Position numbers and translations under genes: made by a program. From a virus, in the IMG/VR virus record IMGVR_UViG_3300025098_000012, positions 162,699 through 226,698 of that record: a stretch of DNA of 64,000 nucleotides; one strand, written 5' to 3'. Positions 36,258 through 44,839 of the stretch are shown here, piece after piece. Within the stretch, counting starts at the first letter, position 1. Every line of letters starts with the position of its first letter. Under the pieces are notes generated by a model. The model was not told the origin of the DNA and searched no databases. It was given only the letters and a program-made list of their open reading frames with translations.

Positions 36258-37355
36258 CTAGGCGATCTCTGACCAATCCAAATCCCTAGCCTTAATCGAA
36301 TCATATCCTCGCCTACTACCTAACTCCCAATCAACACTCGCTAACAATAACCTCTTAGCTGTACCCCTACCCAAAAATACGGTCTGCTTCTTAAGGTTGT
36401 TCCTCAAAGTGATGTTCACACTCTTAAAGAGATAACCCTCTTTGAGCTTGTTAATGTAGTCTTCACGACACACTTCCTCTACATCACCCTCTAAGTTGAT
36501 TAACTTCACAGGCTTACTAGACCAACTGCTCACTTGACCGTTAGCCTTAGCCTCCTTGACTCCAGATAACTTAGAGATCACATCATAGTTCACACGCTCT
36601 AAATCAAAGTGCGTTCCAAACTTGAACCCATGATCCAAAACAAGATGCTTCACCACATCATGTTGACCACAACTATATATCCCAATGTCTTCTCTATGAA
36701 TGTTCACAACTCCCTTAGAGCAAAGCGACCAACCCAACCTAAAGTAATCAGATAACTCACCTCTAGGGATCTCAACCTCTACACCTGTACGCACCATCGC
36801 TATCGTATCTGGTTTGTTCTTGCTATGTAGCTTTGCTCTTTTCTTCGGACAGTTTGCAGATGCTTTGATCCTAGCCCTCACCTCTGGATCTTTTAGAGCC
36901 TTTTTGTGCGAATCATGCCATCTTTGGCGAGGTTCACCCTCTCTTGAAGCTAAAACACGCTCCCGATAACTCTCATCTTCCCATAGTTCCTTACCTCTTT
37001 TACTCATCTCCATCTTCACGATAGGATTAGAGCAATAGTGTTTCAAAGCGTTAGAGGATGAACCCATGCCCCCACTGTTCATGTTCAAACAAAGTGGGTC
37101 ATGGTCAGAACCCCCGATATATTTCTCACCAACCAACTCGGCTTCATAAGCGTAAGCGTCATCCTCGTTCTCAAAGACCCTAATGATTTCTTTTTCAAAC
37201 TCATTAGGGTGAGCTTTCATTTTACGCAAGAGCAAGAGTCCAGAGCCTTGATACTTACTCCCATCGGGATCACGATCTGAGTAAGTTCCTTTACCCAAGT
37301 AATACTCGCCTGTCCTCTTGTTGAACTGACGATATACATAATAACCTTTTGCCAT
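36258..37355 (-). CDS. GIY-YIG homing endonuclease with an nrdB-like tail
   Basis: The N-terminal GIY-YIG-type nuclease domain has YYVYRQFNKRTGEYYLGKGT, a conserved Arg (RKMKAHPNEF) and Glu (DAYAYEAELVG), then N near LCLNMNSGG. It is followed by repeated DNA-binding-type helices (CSNPIVKMEMSKRGKELWED, KDPEVRARIKAS). I chose MAKGYY as start (GAAAGG upstream). It lies directly downstream of nrdB and ends DLDWSEIA, nearly the same as the NrdB tail EWDWSEIA, with near-identical DNA. This suggests the element captured the target gene's 3' end. Confidence 0.8.
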   Translation of the reverse strand: MAKGYYVYRQFNKRTGEYYLGKGTYSDRDPDGSKYQGSGLLLLRKMKAHPNEFEKEIIRVFENEDDAYAYEAELVGEKYIGGSDHDPLCLNMNSGGMGSSSNALKHYCSNPIVKMEMSKRGKELWEDESYRERVLASREGEPRQRWHDSHKKALKDPEVRARIKASANCPKKRAKLHSKNKPDTIAMVRTGVEVEIPRGELSDYFRLGWSLCSKGVVNIHREDIGIYSCGQHDVVKHLVLDHGFKFGTHFDLERVNYDVISKLSGVKEAKANGQVSSWSSKPVKLINLEGDVEEVCREDYINKLKEGYLFKSVNITLRNNLKKQTVFLGRGTAKRLLLASVDWELGSRRGYDSIKARDLDWSEIA

Positions 37356-37439
37356 TTCAATGCCTTTCAAAGAAGTTATTGAAAAGCGTACCAAAACGAC
37401 AAATGTTAGTCAAGAACTAAAGGTCATAAATACCTATTT

Positions 37440-38414
37440 TTAGGCGATTTCTGACCAATCCCATTCACCTACAAGACCGTTGGCGGAGTAGTCTGACACA
37501 ACCCCCTCAAAGAAGTTCTTGAAAGAGTCACCACTTACGACCCAATCGAGCCATTGGAGTGGATTTTTCTTTTGTTTGAAGACGGGTTTAAGTCCGAGTT
37601 GTAGAAGTCTACGATCAGCGAGGTATCGGACATAGGTTTTGAGATCATCTGAAGTGAGATCATTGATAGCACCGTTATGATTATAAACGAGGTCAATGAG
37701 TTTATCTTCTAGTTCAACAGCCTTCTCATAGTTTGTGTAGATGTAGCTCTTAAGTTTATCGGTCACAACACGAGGGTGTTCTTCACAATAAGCATGAAAG
37801 AGCTTTGTCATACCCTCTACATGAGTAGATTCATCTCTAATGCTCCATTCCACGATCTCGCACATACCTTTCATCTTCCCGAACCGTTGGAAGTTGAGGA
37901 GCATAACGAAAGCAGAGAATAAGCTCATGCCCTCGTTACATACAGATCGGGCAAGCTCAAATGCGATGTTGGTGATACGACCTAAACCTTCTGGTGCTTG
38001 AGTCATAAACTCGATCTTCTCACGCATCTCATCAAACTCTAGGAACGCAGAGTATTCTTTAACTGCAAGTCCTAGAGTGTCATTTAATAGTGCGTATGCT
38101 CTTTGATGTGTTCCTTCACGATTAGCGAAGGATAAGAGCATATTTCTGATCTCGTTGTTCTTGAACTCTTTGATAAAGATGTCGCAGTAGTTCCCACCGA
38201 CAGCAACATCGGATTGAGTGAAGATCCGTAGGATTTGTGTGATGTGTTGTTTCTCCGAGTCAGAAATCTGACCACCTTTCCATTGGTTCACATCTTCCTG
38301 TAGCTTCGCCTCCCAAGTTCCCCAATGAATTTTCTCGTGTTCCTCTGCGATGTTCATCGCCCAAGGATACTGAAATGGCTTGTAAGTTGTACTGAACTCA
38401 AGTAGTCCTGCCAT
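37440..38414 (-). CDS. nrdB: Ribonucleotide reductase class I small subunit
   Basis: The 324-residue R2 protein has iron-ligand motifs: an early acidic ligand region (HWGTWEAKL), REGTHQRAYALLND (ExxH with the radical Tyr four residues after His) and the second ExxH in IRDESTHVEG. It should hold the tyrosyl radical for deoxynucleotide synthesis with NrdA (43036). The tail GLVGEWDWSEIA is the segment that docks on R1 in this family. An endonuclease gene follows, carrying a copy of that tail. Confidence 0.95.
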   Translation of the reverse strand: MAGLLEFSTTYKPFQYPWAMNIAEEHEKIHWGTWEAKLQEDVNQWKGGQISDSEKQHITQILRIFTQSDVAVGGNYCDIFIKEFKNNEIRNMLLSFANREGTHQRAYALLNDTLGLAVKEYSAFLEFDEMREKIEFMTQAPEGLGRITNIAFELARSVCNEGMSLFSAFVMLLNFQRFGKMKGMCEIVEWSIRDESTHVEGMTKLFHAYCEEHPRVVTDKLKSYIYTNYEKAVELEDKLIDLVYNHNGAINDLTSDDLKTYVRYLADRRLLQLGLKPVFKQKKNPLQWLDWVVSGDSFKNFFEGVVSDYSANGLVGEWDWSEIA

Positions 38415-38472
38415 GTTCTTAACCTCTCGTTATAGAGTTGAATGTTATTGATACCACCCTACAATGAGAGAA

Positions 38473-38483
38473 TATAAAAACTA
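38473..38483 (-). promoter_or_regulatory. P1-like motif before nrdB
   Basis: Gene-sense TAGTTTTTATA, overlapping the stop of the upstream gene and about 60 bases before nrdB. It is two bases shorter than consensus. Confidence 0.4.
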
Positions 38484-39077
38484 CAAATCACCCATCTTCT
38501 CTTTGAGAACCTTCTTATACTCCGACCATGATCTCCTAAAGGTTCGCATGAAGCCCTCAAGATCATCGTAGAGGCTAGATGGATTGAGTACACCTGTGAG
38601 CTTCGGCAAGTTCCAACCCCCACTGAAGATGTTATCAAGAAACTCCTGTGCATCTTTATGCCCTGTATGCTCTCGCTCATCGTTGAAGTTGATCAAATAC
38701 TCGACTACATCTTCACCGTAGCTAAACTCTATGTCGATCTGTAAGCGATCTTCATCACAGAGCATCACCCCACAAAAGTCACACTCTTCCTCGACTGTTT
38801 CCTCGACTCTAAAGCCAAGCTCATGCAAGAGCTTAAGAAACGCTCCGATAGCGTAAAAGGTGTTTTGGTTTTCAAGCACCTCGTCTGAGACACCACGAAC
38901 ACCATTACGCTTCTCGGTCATCCGTTGCTCTATGAGATTTTGTCGAGCGTTTTCCTCGATAGCACACTCAAACATAAGTCCGTATGTGCGAAATGTGTCT
39001 TCAACACCTTTAAGTGCAGTGTCAGTTTCAAGAAAGTCTGCGAAGATGAACTTCTCGTCATCATGGATCTCATTCAT
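38481..39077 (-). CDS. Hypothetical protein, 198 aa
   Basis: An acidic, mostly helical protein beginning MNEIHDDEKFIFADFLETD, with an isolated CDFC pair. It ends in a helix EYKKVLKEKMGDL. AGGAGGAC in gene sense precedes its ATG, and a P2 motif lies 24 bases upstream. No family recognised. Confidence 0.6.
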   Translation of the reverse strand: MNEIHDDEKFIFADFLETDTALKGVEDTFRTYGLMFECAIEENARQNLIEQRMTEKRNGVRGVSDEVLENQNTFYAIGAFLKLLHELGFRVEETVEEECDFCGVMLCDEDRLQIDIEFSYGEDVVEYLINFNDEREHTGHKDAQEFLDNIFSGGWNLPKLTGVLNPSSLYDDLEGFMRTFRRSWSEYKKVLKEKMGDL

Positions 39078-39100
39078 ATTGTCCTCCTGTTCTAAGGGGC

Positions 39101-39117
39101 GATAGATAAGGGGTTAC
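39101..39117 (-). promoter_or_regulatory. P2 promoter-like motif
   Basis: Gene-sense GTAACCCCTTATCTATC, 24 bases upstream of the 39077 start. Confidence 0.6.
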
Positions 39118-39198
39118 ATCTGCAACCTCTAAACTACTAACGCTTCCTAGAACACAAAACGGACAATTTTTCTTTTTCAAACTTAGAAAAAAGTTTTT

Positions 39199-39753
39199 TT
39201 ACTGACCAAAGTCCCAAGGAAGGTCGTACATATCTTGACCCGAACGAGCGTCTTTCCAACCAACTCGTGCTTGGATAGAACCACGAGCAGGAATGATTTC
39301 TCCCTTAGCTAGAAGCTCGTTACTGTATTTAGCTCCGACACCATTAGTAGCAATCGTGATATGTGGGTCATCATTCTTAACAAGTCGAGCTAAAGGACCT
39401 TGAGGCTCAACAAGAACAGCCATACCCTTATCGTCATGTGCGTAGCCCACGATGTTAAGAACAACATTCTTACCGATAAGATCAGCATAAGGCTCAAGGA
39501 TGTTAGACTCAGCACGACCCTCTCTCTTGAGAGCTTTCTTTTCCTTCTTATCAAAGAACTCAATGGTCATGTGGTGAGCGGCTACTTTCCAACCCATAGC
39601 TTCTGGATCAAGACCCGATTGATCTTGGAACCAGTTAAGCAAATCTCTCTTATCAATAACAGCTTCGGCAAACATGACGCTTGCAGGTTTATCTTGGGCG
39701 AGCTTCCTCATGTGTACAGAAGCGACTCTTCGGATCATGCGATTGTAGTTCAT
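39199..39753 (-). CDS. 2H phosphoesterase-like protein with RVASVHM tag
   Basis: The 184-residue protein begins MNYNRMIRRVASVHMRKLAQ, the recurring tag, then shows two HxT motifs 70 residues apart: HMTI (H61, T63) and HITI (H131, T133). A pair of HxT/S motifs defines the 2H superfamily, whose members open cyclic phosphates in RNA repair, tRNA processing or cyclic-nucleotide cleavage. The phage Acb1 anti-CBASS enzymes are 2H proteins, but nothing shows this one is. The ribosome site AAAGGAG is good. Confidence 0.55.
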   Translation of the reverse strand: MNYNRMIRRVASVHMRKLAQDKPASVMFAEAVIDKRDLLNWFQDQSGLDPEAMGWKVAAHHMTIEFFDKKEKKALKREGRAESNILEPYADLIGKNVVLNIVGYAHDDKGMAVLVEPQGPLARLVKNDDPHITIATNGVGAKYSNELLAKGEIIPARGSIQARVGWKDARSGQDMYDLPWDFGQ

Positions 39754-39800
39754 GTTAAACTCCTTTTAGAGATTGGTTAAACGCATATAAACTAGAGTCA

Positions 39801-39813
39801 TATAAACAATCTA
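39801..39813 (-). promoter_or_regulatory. P1 promoter-like motif
   Basis: Gene-sense TAGATTGTTTATA, about 48 bases before the 2H-like gene. Eight bases separate it from a divergent P2. Confidence 0.45.
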
Positions 39814-39821
39814 CAAATCCT

Positions 39822-39838
39822 GTAACCCCTTATCTATG
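39822..39838 (+). promoter_or_regulatory. P2 promoter-like motif before SNF2 gene
   Basis: GTAACCCCTTATCTATG, about 60 bases before the SNF2 ATG. Confidence 0.6.
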
Positions 39839-39898
39839 AGATTGTGTGGGAGAGGTATGTAAGCCTTGCCCAAGCCTTACTCCAACAAGGAGATCCAA

Positions 39899-42025
39899 AT
39901 GAGAGTTTTCAAGAACAAGTTCGCCAAAAAGTGTAATGTCTGTAAGACCCCTGTAGCTGAGGGTGCAGGGTTCACATATCAGCCACAGGGTGGAGCGTAC
40001 ACCACCATCTGCAATAGCTCTGTATGTCTTGACGCAAGTCCTGCACAGGTCAAGGCTCTCCTTAACGCACCCTCTGTGCGTGAGATCAATGCACAAGGTG
40101 AGATCAAGATGCCTTATGAGGCAGACGCTTTACCTATCTTGCGTGGGATGCCTGGAGCAAGGTGGAATGGCGATCTCAAGTGTTGGACTGTAAGTCTTGC
40201 ACCGAAGGATCGTCAGCGTGTGATGGAGGGTGTGCGTAGGCTCAACCTCAGCTTCCCTATCGGCTTCGATGGAGTACAGCAAGATAGCTCTGTCTTAGAT
40301 GCTATCAGTCGAGCCAAAGACGGTGGTGCTTACACCTATCAACTTGATGGGGTCAAGTTCCTGTCAAGCCATGAGAACTGCTTGCTTGCAGATGACATGG
40401 GTCTTGGGAAGACCCTACAGGCACTCATGGCTATCGAGATGGGTGGTCGAGCTATCGTACTTTGCCCTGCAACTTTGAAGCTCAATTGGGCAAACGAGGT
40501 TCGCAAGTGGAGGTCTGACCTCTCTCCAGTGGTCTGTAAAGGTCGCAAGGGGTTCAAGCTCCCTCAAGCGAATGAGGTTGTCATCCTCAACTATGAGATC
40601 CTCCCTACAGAGATGACTCCTACTGACAAGTGGGGTGATGACTCTGAGAATGTACCTCAAGCATGGCGAGATGTGCTTGCTCAAACAACCCTTATCGCTG
40701 ACGAGGCTCACCTCTGTAAGAGCCACAAGGCGATCCGTAGCAAGCGTACTAAGGTTCTCTCCAACCTCTGTAAGAGGAGTTGGGCGATGACTGGAACTCC
40801 CCTCTTGAGCAAAGGTTTTGACCTATGGGGTGTAGTCAGCACCTTCGGAATGGGTCGCACCATCTTCGGTGGCTTCAAGGGGTTCATCCGAGACATGAAC
40901 GCTCATCAAAACTACTATGGTGGATGGGAGTTCGGCACACCTAACCCATGTGTACCAGAGAAGCTCCGTAGGGTCATGCTCCGTAGGACTAAGACTGAGG
41001 TCTTGACCAACCTCCCACCTAAGACCTACCAAGATGTACTTGTCGAGGTAGGCTCAAAGCGACTCCTCAAGATGAGTGAGAAGATGCTTGAGGCAATGAA
41101 GGAGAATGGCTCAAACGCTATCCCCGACTTTAGCGAGTTCAGTCGCATCCGAGCCGAGCTTGCCGAGTCTCGTATCTCTGCCCTTGAAGAGATGGTTGAG
41201 AGCTTCGAGGAGGCTAACGAGCCTGTGGTCGTGTTCTCTGCACACCGATCACCAATCGAGGCTATGGCAAAGCGTGATGGTTGGGCTGTAATCATGGGGG
41301 ATACCGACCAAGATGATCGTGAAGATGCTGTTATGGCTTTCCAAGCTGGAATGCTCAAAGGGATCGCCTGTACCATCAAAGCTGGTGGTGTCGGGATCAC
41401 CCTCACCAAAGCAAGCAAGATGATCTTCTGTGATCAAGAGTGGAATCCTGCTCTTAATCTCCAAGCTGAGGATCGTATCTGTCGTATCGGTCAGACTGCT
41501 TCTAACTTGCAGTACATCCGACTCGTATCGGACTGTGCGATGGATCTTCATGTCCTCAAACTCATAGACAAGAAAAAGGCTCTTATCGAGGCATCAATCG
41601 AGAAAGAGTGTGGAGCGTTGACCTCAACTGCTACCACTAAGGGTGTCGCTATCAAGCAAGAGACTCGTGAGGAGCGTGATGCTCGTATCGCTAAAGCTGT
41701 TCAGCGAGACGCTCAAAACGCTGTCTCTAACCAACTTACAGAGTGGACTAAGGCAATCCCATCAAAGATCCTCAATCGTTCTGTAGACGCTAACCTACAA
41801 GCTCAAATCATCACAGCAAGTGAGTCTCTTGACGGTGCTTGTGATGGGGCAACCGATAAGGACGGAATGGGGTTCAACAAACCCGACAGCTATGTGATGA
41901 AGAACATCAACTCAAGTGGTCTACTCCATGACCTCGATCAGCAAGACTTGCTCAAGTTCGCTTGGTCAAAACTCCTCAAGTATCGGGGTCAAGTAGGAAC
42001 TATCGCACCTAGCCTTTACCTATAA
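39899..42025 (+). CDS. SNF2-family ATPase with N-terminal zinc finger and HARP-like region
   Basis: I chose MRVFKNK as start because ACAAGGAG lies just before it; the upstream extension is not needed. A CNVC ... C zinc finger (C12, C15, C38/C43 region) is followed by a HARP-like stretch MPYEADALPILRGMPGARWN. The helicase core follows: DDMGLGKT (165-172), DEAH (268-271), WAMTGTPLLSK, VVFSAHRSP, CTIKAGGVGITLT and AEDRICRIGQ. This is the SMARCAL1/HARP-type layout, enzymes that anneal or remodel DNA forks. GC content looks higher than neighbours. Confidence 0.88.
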   Translation: MRVFKNKFAKKCNVCKTPVAEGAGFTYQPQGGAYTTICNSSVCLDASPAQVKALLNAPSVREINAQGEIKMPYEADALPILRGMPGARWNGDLKCWTVSLAPKDRQRVMEGVRRLNLSFPIGFDGVQQDSSVLDAISRAKDGGAYTYQLDGVKFLSSHENCLLADDMGLGKTLQALMAIEMGGRAIVLCPATLKLNWANEVRKWRSDLSPVVCKGRKGFKLPQANEVVILNYEILPTEMTPTDKWGDDSENVPQAWRDVLAQTTLIADEAHLCKSHKAIRSKRTKVLSNLCKRSWAMTGTPLLSKGFDLWGVVSTFGMGRTIFGGFKGFIRDMNAHQNYYGGWEFGTPNPCVPEKLRRVMLRRTKTEVLTNLPPKTYQDVLVEVGSKRLLKMSEKMLEAMKENGSNAIPDFSEFSRIRAELAESRISALEEMVESFEEANEPVVVFSAHRSPIEAMAKRDGWAVIMGDTDQDDREDAVMAFQAGMLKGIACTIKAGGVGITLTKASKMIFCDQEWNPALNLQAEDRICRIGQTASNLQYIRLVSDCAMDLHVLKLIDKKKALIEASIEKECGALTSTATTKGVAIKQETREERDARIAKAVQRDAQNAVSNQLTEWTKAIPSKILNRSVDANLQAQIITASESLDGACDGATDKDGMGFNKPDSYVMKNINSSGLLHDLDQQDLLKFAWSKLLKYRGQVGTIAPSLYL

Positions 42026-42037
42026 GGAAGAATAACA

Positions 42038-42559
42038 ATGACAAAAGTAATGTATATACATGGACTAGAGGGAGAACCTAATGGAGTGAAAGGGTCGTAC
42101 TGTCAGACCCATTACAACGCAGTCGCTCCACAGATACCAGCCACCTTAGAGTCTCTTATGAGGAGTCGTAAAGACTGTATCAAGACCTGCTATAAAATCG
42201 CTAAAAAAGCTGTCCTATCCCATAAGCCCGACATCATCATCGGGTCGAGCTTTGGAGGAGGGATCACTATGGCTCTTATGCAGAACAATGTCCATAAAGG
42301 TAAGGCAATCTTACTCGCACCTGCTGGTGTTAAATATGGACTTCCAACCCTAATCCCAAAAGGAAACCGAGTGGTTATCCTCCATGACCCCACAGACGAC
42401 ATCGTACCTTTTAAGGACAGCGTTCGTATCTATGGAGACAATATACTTGATGGGTGTGATGTTAAGCTCATCAAAACAGATGGAGGACACCGACTCATCA
42501 ACCTCACAACCGATGGTCTATTAGACCAAGTGGTTCTTAGTCTAAGCGAAGATCAATGA
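42038..42559 (+). CDS. Alpha/beta hydrolase, YqiA-like esterase type
   Basis: The 173-residue protein has a first strand MYIHGLEG with the oxyanion loop. The nucleophile elbow is GSSFGGG (S71), the acid region is HDPTDDIVPF, and the catalytic His is in DGGHRL. The small size and HGLEG start resemble YqiA-type esterases. The substrate is unknown. It follows the SNF2 gene by 12 bases, with an AAGGAAG ribosome site. Confidence 0.75.
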   Translation: MTKVMYIHGLEGEPNGVKGSYCQTHYNAVAPQIPATLESLMRSRKDCIKTCYKIAKKAVLSHKPDIIIGSSFGGGITMALMQNNVHKGKAILLAPAGVKYGLPTLIPKGNRVVILHDPTDDIVPFKDSVRIYGDNILDGCDVKLIKTDGGHRLINLTTDGLLDQVVLSLSEDQ

Positions 42560-42878
42560 TGCCACTGTGTTGCCTCTTAACATAATTAAGACCATCACTA
42601 TAGAAAGAATCTTCTGAGTCAATCTCCACATCAAGGATCTCAACACTACTTCCATTTGCTTTGAAGGTAACAGCGGCCCAACCTTCCACACCTTCTCGTG
42701 GATTACCTTCACCATCGTACTGATAGTCATAACCCGCAAAGTCCTCTAACTCTGGCTCATCATCATCGTCTGACTCTTGCCACTCCTCATATGCCTCCTC
42801 ATACTCCTGCACAGCGTTTTGATGGTCATCCCATTCCTCTGCACTTGTTTCTGAGTAAAGAGTTAAGTCAAATCCCAT
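42537..42878 (-). CDS. Hypothetical acidic protein, 113 aa
   Basis: Highly acidic and rich in Tyr and Trp (EEAYEEWQESDDDDEPELED), with a small beta end. No family recognised. The 3' ends of this and the hydrolase gene overlap by 23 bases. There is no strong ribosome site. A degenerate leader copy lies upstream. Confidence 0.5.
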   Translation of the reverse strand: MGFDLTLYSETSAEEWDDHQNAVQEYEEAYEEWQESDDDDEPELEDFAGYDYQYDGEGNPREGVEGWAAVTFKANGSSVEILDVEIDSEDSFYSDGLNYVKRQHSGIIDLRLD

Positions 42879-42984
42879 GACAAAGTAATCTTCTCTTTGG
42901 CTGTAACCAAGATAACACTCTTGAGTCCAGTTTATCTCAAGATCGTTATTAAAATTGAGATCAGATTTTTAAAGAAATCATATC

Positions 42985-43035
42985 CATTTGGTTTAAGGTT
43001 AATGTGATCACTTATGTGGGTTCATAAAGAAACTA
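42985..43035 (-). repeat. Degenerate copy of the P1/leader module
   Basis: Gene-sense TAGTTTCTTTATG right after the nrdA stop is followed by CATAAGTGATCACATTAACC and TTAAACCAAATGG, matching the MRRSA leader. No MRRSA coding sequence follows. About 100 bases of AT-rich sequence precede the next start at 42878. Confidence 0.5.
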
Positions 43036-44739
43036 TCAGCCTTGACAGCTCATACATTCATCAAGATCATAATCTTTTAATGCCTTACGCTCAATCTTCT
43101 CACTCACTTTATCGGCTACAACACCAGCGTTGGTGCGAAGATAGTACAAGCCCTTGAGCTTCTTCTTCCATGCACTCAAATGAACAGCGTTGACATAGTT
43201 CTTATCTGAACCAGCAGGGAAGAATAAGTTGACCGACTGACCTTGGCAAACCCACTCTTGACGAACGGAAGCGTGTTCCACAATCCACATTTGGTCGATC
43301 TCAAAAGCAGTCTTGAATGTGTCCTTTTCAATCTGAGTTAAGAAATCTAAGTGCTGTACGCTCCCTTGATTGAGGATGATACTCTGACGCACTTCATCGA
43401 GATCAATGTCCTCTTTCTTCTCAAGCACAGCTTCAAGATACTTATTGAACTGCAAAAACGACCCTGCTCGTGTCCTATGCGTAAACGCATTTGACTTCCA
43501 AGGTTCGATACTTGGGCTTGTATCGAGAATGATAGCCGAGTTAGCGTTTGGGGCGATGGCGAGAAGATGGCTATTCCTCATGCCCGATCCGATACCGTCA
43601 AGGTACTCACCCTTGATTTCTGCTAAACGCTTAGAGGAAGCTACTGCTCGTTCTTTGATGGTTGAGTAAATCTTACGGTTAGCCGAGACAGCAAAGATCG
43701 ACTCAAAGGGCAGACCCTTTTTTTGAAGATAGGCATGAAAACCCATTGTACCTAAACCAAGAGAGCGTTCGGCTTCTGCACTCTTGATCGCCTTCTCAAG
43801 TTGAGGGGGAGCGTTTTCAATGAAATACTGTAGGACATCATCTAAGAACTCGATCAAGTCCTCAACGATGGGGGTATCTTTCCATTCATCGAACATTTCA
43901 ACATTGAGACTAGATAGACAACAGACTGCCGAGCGATTAGGACCTGTGGGAAGATGAATTTCATTACAGAGATTTGAGCCATGTATCTCCAACCCCTTAT
44001 CCTTGAGGGGCTGTGGGAGATGTCTATTGGCTTCATCAATAAAGTTGAGGTAAGGCTCTCCTGTACGGAAGCGTACTTCAAGGATGCGTTGCCATAGTTC
44101 ACGAGCATCTACGGTGTCTCTGACTGTATTATCGGCAGGGTCAATGAGATTCCAAGTTCCACCGCTCATCACAGCAGTCATAAACTCATCAGTAATGTTA
44201 AGGGCATTGTTAAGGTTGAAACACTTACGGTTAGTGTCTCCACCTGTAGGAAGTCGAAGGTTCATAAACTCAACGACATCGGGGTGGCTAATGTCGAGGT
44301 AAGCCGCATAACTACCTTTGCGTGTAGACCCTTGCCTATACGCAACCATATCCGAGTCTACGGTTTTGAGAAAAGGAATAGGTCCTGGTGCTTTTTTGCT
44401 AACTGAGCGAACATCATCCCAATGTCCACCGACACCCCCTCCCATAACGCTCATCCACCGAAGCTCCTCTGTGTGTTCGATCAGACCCTCAACTGTGTCG
44501 GGTACATAAGTGAGGAAGCAAGAAATCGGCATACCTGTACTCTCAGCGTTCGAGAGTATAGGTGAACTGAACATGAACCAACCTTTGGTTGCGTACTCTA
44601 ACACCCTCTCAGCAAGTTCTTTATTTGGGGTGTATGCGTAAGCGGCTCTCCTAAATGCTTCCTGTGGTGATCCGTCCGACTCTTTCATGTAATAAGAGTT
44701 CAATAGTGTCAATGCGTGGTCTGAAAAAGGGAATCCCAT
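43036..44739 (-). CDS. nrdA: Ribonucleotide reductase class I large subunit
   Basis: The R1 protein has active-site motifs: ISCFLTY (N-terminal redox Cys), SNLCNEIHLP (radical Cys with Asn and Glu), CCLSSLNVE (second redox Cys), SLGLGTMGFHAYLQ, a P-rich GM..SHLLAIAP loop, GLYYLRT (Tyr pair) and the C-terminal CMSCQG thiol pair. It makes deoxynucleotides with NrdB. The ATP-cone domain is missing, so dATP inhibition at the activity site should be absent. I set the start at MGFPFSD (AAAGGA upstream); upstream ATG at 44754 and a TTG at 44799 are possible. Confidence 0.9.
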   Translation of the reverse strand: MGFPFSDHALTLLNSYYMKESDGSPQEAFRRAAYAYTPNKELAERVLEYATKGWFMFSSPILSNAESTGMPISCFLTYVPDTVEGLIEHTEELRWMSVMGGGVGGHWDDVRSVSKKAPGPIPFLKTVDSDMVAYRQGSTRKGSYAAYLDISHPDVVEFMNLRLPTGGDTNRKCFNLNNALNITDEFMTAVMSGGTWNLIDPADNTVRDTVDARELWQRILEVRFRTGEPYLNFIDEANRHLPQPLKDKGLEIHGSNLCNEIHLPTGPNRSAVCCLSSLNVEMFDEWKDTPIVEDLIEFLDDVLQYFIENAPPQLEKAIKSAEAERSLGLGTMGFHAYLQKKGLPFESIFAVSANRKIYSTIKERAVASSKRLAEIKGEYLDGIGSGMRNSHLLAIAPNANSAIILDTSPSIEPWKSNAFTHRTRAGSFLQFNKYLEAVLEKKEDIDLDEVRQSIILNQGSVQHLDFLTQIEKDTFKTAFEIDQMWIVEHASVRQEWVCQGQSVNLFFPAGSDKNYVNAVHLSAWKKKLKGLYYLRTNAGVVADKVSEKIERKALKDYDLDECMSCQG

Positions 44740-44839
44740 GCCTTTTCCTTTCATTTTTTCAATCGGTTTTTTCTCATAGTTGCACTTGAGTTCTCTCAAA
44801 GAAGAACCAAGCGACTCTTATGCTTGTGGTATTTATTAT

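Noticed and set aside
41026-41418. Long antisense frames within the SNF2 gene
   Set aside because: They lie wholly inside a gene with clear helicase motifs and have low-complexity translations.
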